A stretch of 61,231 nucleotides of DNA from Glutinoglossum americanum (lineage: Eukaryota > Ascomycota > Geoglossomycetes > Geoglossales > Geoglossaceae): NCBI GenBank assembly GCA_020080175.1, contig JAGHQL010000166.1, positions 1 through 61,231 on the forward strand, read 5' to 3'. Each line of letters begins with the position of its first letter. Positions within the stretch are counted from its first letter, which is position 1. The notes under the pieces are model-generated. The model did not search any database. It worked only from the letters and a program-made list of their open reading frames with translations, and was not told where the DNA came from. Of this stretch, positions 10,729 through 20,113 are shown piece by piece. A program made the translations under genes and the position numbers.

Positions 10729-12485
10729 ATGGCCGACTCGGACGGTGATTACGTAGAAGAGTTGTCCGACGATGAAACTGCGCATCAAGTAACGCGGGGC
10801 GGTGGCCCGGGTACTAGATCTCGGAAGAGAGGAGGCTTGTCCTCAAGACGTGGTCTAGGCGGCGGACAATCCCAGAGAAAAGCACGATGGGAGGATCTAC
10901 AGAGAAGCTGGGATACCGTCGTGGAAGGTGCGGATGGGAGCATCAATAGCACGGTTGTGGGGCTCTTAGATGCCGGGAAGAGAAAAAGGTGAGCTTTTTG
11001 TAGAGCAACGCTGCTTGTATATTTGATTTGACACGCAAGGGGGATTTGAAAGAGGCTAACTGGTTATGTATTACGCGGATGAAAGATCACTGCGGGACAC
11101 AACACCTCTACAGCGTGGGATAATACGACATCTGATCCTGGTACTAGACCTGAGCTCGGCGATGGCGGAGAAGGACCTCCTACCTACACGATATCTACTC
11201 ACAATCCGGTATGCGCAGGAATTCGTGAGGGAGTTCTTCGAGCAGAATCCCATCTCCCAGTTAGGAGTTATTGGAATGAAGGATGGGCTGGCGGTGAGGA
11301 TCAGCGATATGAGCGGGAACCCTACAGAGCATATCACGGCGATTCAGCAGCTGGGGGTGCAGGAGCCAAAGGGACACCCGAGTTTGCAGAATGCGTTGGA
11401 TATGGTTAGGGCGGTGCTATAGTAAGTGACGGGCCGTGCTTTGTTTGTAACCCTCTCTAGAGTTGGACCTGCGGGGTTGGGTGAGCATCGGGGGGGGGGG
11501 GAGTTTTGCTGTTCGTGGATGGCTGACCCTATGCTCATGGGAATAGTCATACACCTTCACACGGTACGAGAGAAGTTCTGATTATTTTCGGGGCGTTGCT
11601 TTCTTCAGACCCCGGTGATATCCACCAGACTATCAACTCTCTTGTGAATGACAGGATACGAGTAAGTATCGTTGGTCTTGCTGCTCAAGTGGCCATATGC
11701 CGCGAGCTCTGTATGAAGACCAACGGTGGTGATGACTGTAGGTCTCTTCACCACCCAGTCCCCTACCCTAACTACCTCCCATCCCTGCTAACTGCTAGCC
11801 AAATACAGCCACCTATGGCGTTGCTCTAAACGATTCTCATTTCCGCGAACTTGTCCTCGCCACTACCACACCACCTGTGACGCGTTCCGCCAAAATGAGC
11901 GCCTCCTCTCTGCTCATGATGGGGTTCCCCTCTCGCATCGTTGAGACCCAGGCCTCTCTCTGTGCATGCCACTCTAAGCTCACCAAGGGTGGCTATCTCT
12001 GCTCGCGATGCAGCTCGAAAGTCTGTTCGCTGCCTGCTGAATGCCCTGCGTGTGGTCTCACACTCATCTTGTCAACTCACCTGGCCAGGTCATATCATCA
12101 CCTATTTCCCCTACGGAACTGGCTGGAGGTCCCCTGGAATGATGCAGGGAAGTCGGACCACTGCTTTGCATGTCAGATTCCATTCCCGCCGGTCCCTGAT
12201 GAGCATGATAGGGTGAGCGCAGCCACAGCCGTAAATTCAGGAACAACTACTGCACCTTTAGCTGTGATGGCAGTCGGGACGACGACATCAGTGAGTTCGA
12301 GGTATGAATGCTCGGTGTGTCATAATCACTTCTGCATCGACTGTGACGTCTGGAGCCATGAAGTTGTGCATAACTGTCCGGGCTGCCTGAGCGCGCCACC
12401 ACCAGCACCTGAACACTTACACAATGGAACGGCGGCGATGGCGAATGGAAGCCTTGTATCGGGAGACGAGATGGAGTTGGGATAA
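10729..12485 (+). CDS. SSL1: TFIIH core subunit p44/Ssl1
   Basis: Subunit of the general transcription and nucleotide-excision-repair factor TFIIH, where p44 binds and stimulates the XPD/Rad3 helicase. Four exons, 10729-10988, 11086-11421, 11547-11737 and 11809-12485, sum to 487 codons. The von Willebrand A-like domain is seen from about residue 85: GIIRHLILVLDLSSAM, FEQNPISQLGVIGMKDG, GHPSLQNALDMV and the exon-joined HGTREVLIIFGALLSSDPGDI. TTPPVTRSAKMSASSLLMMGFP precedes a cysteine-rich region with CACHSKL, CSRCSSKVC and CPACGLTL, then the C-terminal RING-like zinc module CFACQIPF, YECSVCHNHFCIDCD and CPGC. The N-terminus is acidic then Arg/Gly-rich. Length and domain order are normal. Confidence 0.95.
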
Positions 12486-12944
12486 CATTTTTAATTACCC
12501 GGACGGTATCTGACTAGATTAAAAAGAGAAAGGTAATACTCGCAATTGGCGCACGGGGCGGGCGTTTTATTCCAAGGAGATATCCCAAAGAGAGACAGAC
12601 CTAAGGAGATATTTATCCTGGAATCACTCCTGGTGCGGGCCACCAAAAACATACATAGATATATGTAGTGTTTATATTTCACACTAAAACAAAACAAAAC
12701 AAAACATACATAAAGTCGTTTGCGCGATGAGAGCTAATTTTGAAGTAGATATCAACTACAGAATGAGTGATGTCTATTGGGTGCATATATTGTTTGGCGT
12801 GAGGCGTTGCAGCTCTGTACCTGTAGCTTCATCTCCCGCTCCTGCATCAAACCTTTACCGAGGAAGGGGATCTCAACCTCAACCTCAACCCACAACCACC
12901 ACACCCATCACCACCAGCCCAAAAGAAAAAAAAAGAAAAAAAAG
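12486..12944. other. Spacer between SSL1 and EMC7
   Basis: About 460 bases with no supported gene. It contains an AAAAC pentanucleotide run near 12686-12705, a CAACCT hexamer run near 12871-12890 and an A-rich stretch directly before the EMC7 start codon. Confidence 0.5.
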
Positions 12945-13828
12945 ATGCTCCTCTCAACCTTCACCTACACCCTCCTCCTCCTCCTCCTCATCCCCCTCGC
13001 CTCAACCGCCTCCCTAACCCTCTTCATCCCGCCAACTCCCCTCCTCCCAGACCCCTCCCACCTCCCCCCCTCCACCCACGCAACCCTCACGACCCTAAAC
13101 CGCACCTACACCGCGCCCCTCCAGCGCCCCTCCAGATTCACCTTCCGCAACCTGACCGCCGGGAGCTACCTGCTCGACGTGCACTGCCGGGACTACGCGT
13201 TTGGCGCGCTGAGGGTGGACGTGGGCGCCGACGCCGGCGCCGTGGAGGTCTGGCAGACCTTCAGGGGGAACGAGTGGGGGAACCGTGGGGAGCGCTTGGG
13301 GTTGGGCGAGGGGGGCGTCGTGGAGGTCAGGCCTGCGGCGGCGAAGGCGTTTTTCGAGGAGAGGGCCGGGTGTGAGTTTATTATTTTTATTTTTTTGATA
13401 TATCCCCACCCCATATATATATATATATATATATAGACCCCCAACTAACCACCAAGCAGTCTCCCCCCTCGCCCTCCTCAGGAGCCCCATGATCCTCCTA
13501 GCCGTCGTCTCCATGGGCCTGATGTTCGGCCTCCCCTACATGCTCGACAACAGTACGTCTCCCCACTCCCCCCTTCCCAAAAAAAATAAAAAATAGCTAA
13601 CGCACATTCGCACGCACAGTGGACCCTGAAATGCGCGCCGAATTCGAGTCCAATCAGAAAAGAGTCACGTCCTCGTCCGCTTCGCCGTTGCAGAATTTCG
13701 ATCTCGCGGGCATGCTGGCGGGCCAGGGCCAGGGCCAGGATCAGCAGCAGGCTAAGGGGAGTGGCGGCGGCGGCGGCGGTGGAAACGGGGCGTCTGGCGG
13801 GGGTGCGAGGAGGAGGGCGGGGAATTGA
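12945..13828 (+). CDS. EMC7: ER membrane protein complex subunit 7
   Basis: Subunit of the ER membrane complex, which inserts tail-anchored and multispanning proteins. Three exons, 12945-13371, 13460-13552 and 13620-13828, give 242 codons. The order is a Leu-rich signal peptide (residues 1-23), a lumenal beta-sandwich domain with FRNLTAGSYLLDVHCRDYAF and a basic pattern typical of EMC7, then SPMILLAVVSMGLMFGLPYML as the single membrane helix encoded mainly by exon 2, and a cytosolic tail that starts MDPEMRAEFE and ends in a Gly-rich, Arg-containing stretch. That MDPEM..EF segment after the helix is a family hallmark. Intron 1 carries an (AT)11 microsatellite. Third-position GC is high compared with neighbours. 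Confidence 0.9.
13413..13434. repeat. (AT)11 microsatellite in EMC7 intron 1
   Basis: Eleven AT units inside the 88-base first intron of EMC7, between the donor at 13372 and the acceptor at 13459. Length changes here would alter intron size but not the protein. Confidence 0.85.
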
Positions 13829-14179
13829 GTGTTTTTGGCTTGGATGGTTGACGCGAGCGTTGGAGAGAGAGAGAGGGGGAAAAAAAAAAACTCTGGGTCC
13901 CGGACTAGCCACGACTCGTAATAGAAAAAAAAAAAAAACATCACTTCCCAAAGTGGTGTGGCGAATGTACTTTTACCGCAAATATAAACCCCAATACCCA
14001 GCCTTCAAACCGGGACCCTATCCTATCCTACTTACCAGCTTCCACCAGGAATAACCGTCGAAAACAATAATAACACAAGGCCGCTTTTCTCTCATTTTTA
14101 ATACGTATATGCGTATGTATAGTGCATTGCAGTACAAAGATATAAAGACAAGACCTGTAGGCCAAAAAGAAAAGACTCG
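13829..14179. terminator. Convergent 3' region, EMC7 / F-box-like gene
   Basis: About 350 bases between the stop codons of two converging genes, so it holds both polyadenylation regions. A-rich runs lie at about 13879 and 13925. No gene is seen. Confidence 0.45.
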
Positions 14180-15523
14180 TCAACGTCCAGCGCTTGCACT
14201 TTGGACCCTATCCGGGGACACCGCTTTCCTAGCCAGTCTCGTCCTGCTAGCCATTCCATCCCCCAGAGTTTTCTTCCAATAATCCGCTTTCCTATGCTTG
14301 GTGCCCCTTCCTTTTGTGGGTACTCGTCTGGTTATACCACCACGTGCAGCGCCACCACCGACCTTCCCTTGAGCCTGTGAGCGCCGCATCGTCGTCCCCC
14401 TGCTCTTTTGCCCGCTGCCTCTACCCCTCATGTTCTCCCGTCCAGCCGGCTTCGAGTCTCTTCCGACTGCTTCAAGAACTTTGGCTGCTGATATGGCGTC
14501 TTGCTCCGTATTTCCATCTTCCTTAGAAAGCCCAAAACATTCCAAATACTTTAGATCCTCTAAACCCCCAAAATCATCTGAAACGTCCGAATCTGAACGT
14601 TCACTCCCCTGAGAGGGTGCTTGCAATTTGGCAAACGCATCTTCAATATTAAGGGGCAACGTCGCGGACAGCAGGGGCGGGAGCCACTTAGACCGAAATT
14701 TTGGCGACGTTGCTTTACTATCATCCGAGGAAGACATGTCTATGGATGACGCCCGATCCATGTCTGCCTCTTGGGGTTCAGGGGTGGGGCCTAGGGAAGA
14801 AATTGGGGCGGTGATGTGGTTCCAAGCAGTCAAAACTCTGTCATTGTTGGGACTTTGGCGGCCAGAGGTTGAAAGAGGAGTCCACAGAGATGAAGCCCCA
14901 GTGCTATTGGGGCTTTGGCAACTAGAACTTGGGAAGGAAGCCGAGGCAGTCTGTTCTGTCCAATGACTCCCTGGCGTTGAGGCTCTGATGCTACTGGAAC
15001 CTCCGTCGCTAGGGTTGGGAAAAGGGTTCAAGCCAATTAGTCCTGCGTATGGGCTTCCTGAGATATACGGCTCGATAGGAGGAGAATAGATTGAGGAATA
15101 CGGAGTGGGATCGAGCAGCTCTCCCAAGGTTAGCTGTCCCGATGGTGGCTCGATAGGAGGGTAGACCGAAGAATATAGAGTAGGGCCAGGTAACTCTCCC
15201 AAGGCCAGCTGTCCCGATGATGGATTGACAGGAGAATAAACAGGAGCGTACGAAGGAGGGTTATGTAGCTCTTCCAGGGCTAACTGTCCTGGTGATGGGT
15301 CGATAGGAGCAGAACGAGCCAAAGAATATAAGGCGTGGTCGGATAGCTGCCTTAGAGCTAACTGTCTTGGTAATGAATCTAGGGCTCTGAGAATGACGAA
15401 AGATAGGGAGTCATCCACACGGAAAAGGCTGGTAAGGGACTCATCGTCTAGGAAATGAATAATTTGTCTTAGTACACCATCTGGTAATAGAGTTAGTGGG
15501 TTAGGAGACGTCTCGGCCTCCAT
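14180..15523 (-). CDS. Unknown protein with F-box-like N-terminus and four internal repeats
   Basis: A single uninterrupted frame of 447 codons. I do not recognise a family over its length. Residues about 10-45 read LTLLPDGVLRQIIHFLDDES and on, which fits the LP..l..Il..L spacing of an F-box, so a role as a ubiquitin-ligase adaptor is possible but weakly supported. Residues about 50-155 hold four repeats of about 25 residues with the core PSGQLALGEL and a Pro/Tyr/Ser spacer. The middle is Ser/Pro/Thr-rich and acidic (SSSDDSK), and the C-terminal 110 residues are strongly basic with RGRGSGQKSRG and KGRGTKHRKADYWKK. The ATG lies 12 bases after the stop of the Pga1-like gene and in the same frame. 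It has no intron, unlike nearly all neighbours. Confidence 0.72.
   Translation of the reverse strand: MEAETSPNPLTLLPDGVLRQIIHFLDDESLTSLFRVDDSLSFVILRALDSLPRQLALRQLSDHALYSLARSAPIDPSPGQLALEELHNPPSYAPVYSPVNPSSGQLALGELPGPTLYSSVYPPIEPPSGQLTLGELLDPTPYSSIYSPPIEPYISGSPYAGLIGLNPFPNPSDGGSSSIRASTPGSHWTEQTASASFPSSSCQSPNSTGASSLWTPLSTSGRQSPNNDRVLTAWNHITAPISSLGPTPEPQEADMDRASSIDMSSSDDSKATSPKFRSKWLPPLLSATLPLNIEDAFAKLQAPSQGSERSDSDVSDDFGGLEDLKYLECFGLSKEDGNTEQDAISAAKVLEAVGRDSKPAGRENMRGRGSGQKSRGTTMRRSQAQGKVGGGAARGGITRRVPTKGRGTKHRKADYWKKTLGDGMASRTRLARKAVSPDRVQSASAGR
15071..15372 (-). repeat. Four tandem repeats of about 75 bp inside the F-box-like gene
   Basis: Four imperfect direct repeats of 75-78 bases, each encoding 25-26 residues with the shared core GQLALxEL and a following Tyr/Ser/Pro stretch. 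The third position varies more than the first two, which fits repeats kept under protein-level constraint. Confidence 0.8.
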
Positions 15524-15535
15524 CACCGTTTATGG

Positions 15536-16595
15536 TCAGTGTTCCTTCTTCTGTTTCTCGACTCTGTCTCTCCTTTCAACGTCCTCAGTCTGCGCTAAGT
15601 CGTTCAGGAAGCTCCAGACAAAGCCGGAGAAAAACCAGCTTCCAACGGCCAGAAAAGCAATGTATACAGCTGTTGGCAGAAGAGACCTAGGGAAAACGTT
15701 AAGCAGGTAGGGATCCAGAACTATCCCATAGTGAATTAGTTAGCTTTATATATCACTGCGATAGCTCCGCTTTGAGCTCAAGATGGAGAGCGAAACGTAC
15801 TAATGTCAACATCCAACGGGGGTACGTTTTGCATAAGAGACACGTTCGAAGTGAAGTAGTCTGCAGCCGCGAAAATTTGGAGGAATAATATCGAAGATAG
15901 CTCCACGTTGCGCGGTCCGCGGCTAGACCCTGGGGCTCCACTGAGCACCGGCTCTGCTGCTTCTACGGCTCTGGGAAGGGTCTGTCGGGATTCTGAGTAG
16001 GAGGCGAGCGAAGTGATTAAAGTAGATGATTCGAATACTGTCGGTATAGTATATGTATAGAGCCAAAACTGAGTTGGTTGCTGATTGAATAGTTAGGAGA
16101 AGGTCTTTATCCAGTTTGGTATCTGAACTGGAACGCCGTGTTCTCCTATGCGGTGGCGAATAGTATTGTGATGCTAGGGAAAAAAAAAGAAAAAGGGAGG
16201 AAGAGAGGAAACCAAACAATCTACAATAACGAAGAAATTATAGTACTATAGAAATTCTTTCGGGAGAGAGACCAAACTGGCTCACTTCAACGTACAGTAG
16301 CTGCCCAGCAGATACGTAGCTCGTATCGTTGCCCTGCTCTTAAGTTTTCGAGAAGAAGCCAAGTTACTTCGCCCTTGTCTGCTTCATCGCTGGGAAAACT
16401 AGCACGCAATTCCGTCCTCAAATACGGACGTTGAGGCGATAAAGATGCTAGATAGAGATCATCGAAGTTGGGATGCTCTGGTGGAATAGGAATGGCACTT
16501 GGGCCCAGAAAGATGACCTTTTCAACGTTGGCATAGCTGCTGCCTGCCCAGAGCAGAAGCGTAGAGAGAAGAGTTGCGATTGCCGCAATCATCAT
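15536..16595 (-). CDS. Pga1-like type I ER membrane protein (putative GPI mannosyltransferase II co-factor)
   Basis: Three exons, 16595-16296, 16080-15801 and 15720-15536, add to 254 codons in frame. It has an N-terminal signal peptide (MMIAAIATLLSTLLLWAGSS), a lumenal domain with VEKVIFLGPS, EVTWLLLENLRAGQRYELRICWAATQPT and SSILFLQIFAAADYF, then LDPYLLNVFPRSLLPTAVYI leading into one membrane helix and a charged tail ending KKEH. I remember this pattern from a conserved fungal family that I believe is Pga1 (Pfam PF10333), the partner of Gpi18 in adding the second mannose to GPI precursors; the name is moderate, the gene model strong. It shares a 346-base divergent promoter with alpha-tubulin. 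Its TGA is 12 bases upstream of the next gene's ATG. Confidence 0.72.
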
Positions 16596-16941
16596 GTTTT
16601 GTTAGCTGGGTCGATGTTGCTGCTTCTCGTAGGTAGTGGTTTGACTTCCCAGTTAGGCAATTCGTTGAAAATTGTTGTTGTTGGGTCAAACTAGCAAGCG
16701 AGCGTGCACGGACCACCTGAAGTCAAGTGCGCATTGTGGTGTGTTGGTGTCGATAAAATCCCTGTCTAGGAAATAACACACAAAATCAACAACCGAAATC
16801 TTCTCGACTCGACCTCTCTCTCCTTCGCCCCACGTTCGTAACATTCACGATCACATACATAATAACGGCCGTTTTCACGAATCGTCGTCTCTGAACGCTT
16901 CACATTAGGTCATCTTATAGTAACTGTAAGACCTCTCCGCC
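16596..16941. promoter_or_regulatory. Bidirectional promoter, Pga1-like gene / alpha-tubulin
   Basis: 346 bases separate two divergent start codons, so the two genes must share this upstream region. It holds pyrimidine-rich patches near 16800-16830, common in strong fungal promoters. I see no specific operator. Confidence 0.6.
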
Positions 16942-18814
16942 ATGAGAGAAGTAATTAGTTTGAACGGTGAGTTACCTTCTCGCCACCTTGCTGCTCTGGT
17001 TGCTCCCCCGTGGGACAATGCAACTAGATGTTCTGCTGTAGGTTTTCTAACTGGTTTCGATATCTAGTCGGTCAGGCCGGTTGCCAAATCGCCAACTCTT
17101 GTTGGGAGGTGAGTAGGCTTGTGTTCCTCCTACAACTGCTACTGGAGACGAACACGCGTCTGTTGGGTGATACTGATGGGTGGTGACTCTGGAAATAGCT
17201 CTATTGCCTCGAGCATGGAATTCAGGTATGCTGACGGCATTCTCTCTCGTGTCTCGATTTTATGTGATGGAGTTTCCTCTATATGTTTGCTGACGCGTGC
17301 CTGTTCTCCAGCCTGACGGATATCTCACTGAAGAGCGTAAAGCTGCCGACCCCGATCAGGGCTTCAGTACCTTCTTCTCTGAGACTGGTAAGTCGTGCAT
17401 TTGGCTCGTTCTCATCATGTGTCATCTCCCGAGTTACAACTAGGGTTCTCATTGGTTTAATATTTGCCCCACCAGTTCTAACGCGTTTTCTCTTCTCTAG
17501 GCCAAGGCAAATATGTTCCACGTACCATCTACTGCGATCTCGAACCAAACGTTGTCGATGAAGTCAGGACTGGTACCTATAGAGCTCTCTTCCACCCGGA
17601 GCAAATGATCACTGGAAAGGAAGATGCTTCTAACAACTATGCCCGTGGACATTACACTGTTGGCAAGGAATTAATCGAGCAGGTCTTGGATAAGGTTAGA
17701 CGCGTGGCAGACAATTGCTCTGGTCTCCAGGGATTTCTTGTCTTCCATTCTTTTGGTGGTGGCACCGGCTCTGGCTTTGGCGCCCTTCTCATGGAGCGCC
17801 TGTCCGTCGATTACGGCAAGAAATGCAAGCTGGAATTCTGCGTCTATCCGGCTCCTCAGGTCGCCACCTCCGTAGTGGAACCATATAACTCTATTTTGAC
17901 CACCCACACTACTCTTGAACACTCCGACTGCAGTTTCATGGTCGATAACGAGGCTATTTATGATATCTGCCGGAGGAATCTTGGGATTGAGAGGCCGAAT
18001 TATGAGAATTTAAATAGGCTGATTGCTCAAGGTACTATGCGGGCGACTTTTCCCCTAGAAATATGGCTCGCTAACCACCGAAATGAACAGTCGTGTCTTC
18101 TATTACCGCCTCTCTCCGTTTTGATGGTTCTCTCAACGTCGATCTCAACGAGTTCCAGACTAACCTCGTCCCATATCCTCGCATTCACTTTCCCCTTGTT
18201 GCTTACGCCCCGGTCGTATCTGCTGCTAAGGCTTCGCACGAAGTGAACTCTGTCCAGGAGATCTCAATGTCTTGCTTCGAACCCAACAACCAGATGGTTA
18301 AATGTGATCCCCGCAACGGCAAGTACATGGCAACATGCCTGTTGTATCGCGGTGATGTCGTTCCTAAAGATGCCCACGATGCTGTTGCGACGCTGAAGAC
18401 GAAGCGCACTATCCAGTTTGTCGATTGGTGCCCTACTGGCTTCAAGCTCGGTATCTGCTATCAGCCACCGCAGATGGTGCCAAATGGAGACTTGGCAAAG
18501 GTTAATCGCGCTGTGTAAGTTATTCTCCAACTCAGCTGTACCCGATCCCTTCCATCTATCATCAAGCTAATTAGTATGGGTTTAGTTGCATGCTCTCAAA
18601 CACCACCGCTATCGCTGAGGCCTGGTCTGCGCTCTCGCACAAGTTCGATCTCATGTACTCTAAGCGTGCGTTCGTCCACTGGTACGTCGGTGAGGGCATG
18701 GAAGAGGGTGAGTTCTCGGAAGCCAGAGAGGATCTGGCTGCTCTCGAGAGGGATTACGAGGAAGTTGCTACCGACTCTTTCGGTGACGAGGAGGGTGCTG
18801 AGGCAGAATACTAG
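16942..18814 (+). CDS. TUB1: Alpha-tubulin
   Basis: Alpha subunit of the microtubule dimer. Seven exons, 16942-16966, 17068-17108, 17199-17225, 17312-17387, 17501-18031, 18091-18514 and 18586-18814, sum to exactly 450 codons, the standard length. The start [18 protein letters not shown], the GTP-binding loop GGGTGSGFG, and [18 protein letters not shown] are all intact, as is the alpha-specific [13 protein letters not shown]. The protein ends in EGAEAEY with the terminal tyrosine. The first four exons are short (25-76 bases), an intron-dense 5' end common for fungal tubulins. Residue 254 region LNVDLNEFQ keeps the catalytic Glu that acts on beta-tubulin GTP. Confidence 0.97.
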
Positions 18815-20113
18815 TTTATGAGCACCCCATCTCTTGGCATTGCATGCCATAGCACCAAACACAGCTCTATAAAAAAGCCCTTTTTTTTTAAGCGGTTGGA
18901 CTTCGAGTACTATTCGCCTCCCCTTGAAAGAGACAAGTTCTTATTTCCTTTTCCCCCGGTCGATGCTTCTCCACCACCAGCACCTGATTCCTGTTGCTGG
19001 TACCGCCTCTAATCCGTTTGTTTAATGCCTTTAATTCACCCGATGCTGGCTCCAAAGTTGTGAAAATAGCTAGTTCTGTCTTACGTTTTGATTCCCATTA
19101 CATGTTTCATCTCATGCTCTGGCGATTTTAGATTGTCTAAGCGCAGGCTGAGCCGGAATGAAATTATGAGAATTCTTATATGCCATGTAGCACCACATCC
19201 TGTAGAATTTTTACTGCTGACCGTCCTCGGAATGGATCAGCAGGAGGGGGAGAAAAAGGTTGGTTGTATCATGACTCCCATGTCTGAAATATGCAGAACG
19301 CTTTGGAACCCTAGCCGACAAGACCGGATAATACTTGGGGGTTTGGGTCTATGGTGATCCATTTTTATCGAATTGTAGACCATCGTCGTATTCATCGCCT
19401 TTGATTGGACTGTCCGTCCGGCTTCAATTGGCGGGAAAAAATACGCGCATCGTGATCGATCATTTTCGCCCAATTTCGCCGCCTTGGTCAATGCGCTCAC
19501 TGAACTTACTGGATAAATCCCAACCCCCCGCACCTGCCAGACCCCACGTATAGCAGAGAGTTCCACTCGTGGTGCATGGGGGGGCAGAAGAATAAGAGTA
19601 ACAATTCGTTGGCACTCGCAAATGTGCCACCGCTGGAGGTTGGAGGGGGACGATTCGCTTACTACTCCCAATCCTTGACGCTTTTAGCTTGCCCGGTCGT
19701 CAGGATCTCTCTTGGGCCGTGCCACTCAGACACTCAACCAGACACAAGTGCAGCCAGGCTCTTCTAACGCTTTCTGCCTCTGCTTCCGCTGCTGAGCATT
19801 GGCAACAGGACCGTCGGTAGCCTCTAACCACCAACTGATTCTCTGGCCTTCGATTCTGGTGGCCGCATCCATCTACAACATCATCAACGTCTGCTCCTCG
19901 TCTGTTACTGGTCGTTCTTTCATTCTTCAGCTCTTCTTCTGTCGGCAGATTATCTTTTGCTTTGTGCGCGAGACACATACACACACACAGAGCGAGACGT
20001 TGCATGTGTGTGTGTGTAATAGTGTCAGCGTCGTAATTTGAGGTTATTTTGACCTACCTAAAAGCCTAGCCGCCACGACCTGCTTGCGACGACAAGCACC
20101 AACGCTAGAAGCC
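18815..20113. promoter_or_regulatory. Spacer with tubulin 3' end and EDE1 promoter
   Basis: About 1.3 kb with no supported gene. It includes the tubulin 3' untranslated region and the EDE1 promoter and leader. Facing (AC)n and (GT)n tracts lie at 19972-20018, about 95 bases before the EDE1 start. Confidence 0.5.
19972..20018. repeat. Inverted AC/GT microsatellite, hairpin-capable
   Basis: An AC-rich tract at 19972-19988 is followed after about 15 bases by a complementary GT tract at 20004-20018. If transcribed in the EDE1 leader, the two could pair into a stem of about 13-15 bp. Confidence 0.75.

Noticed and set aside
15923-16219. Minus-strand open frame of 98 codons across the Pga1-like intron
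   Set aside because: Overlaps the intron and exon 2 of the Pga1-like gene in another frame; the exon-2 frame reads the conserved QPTQFWLYTYT instead.
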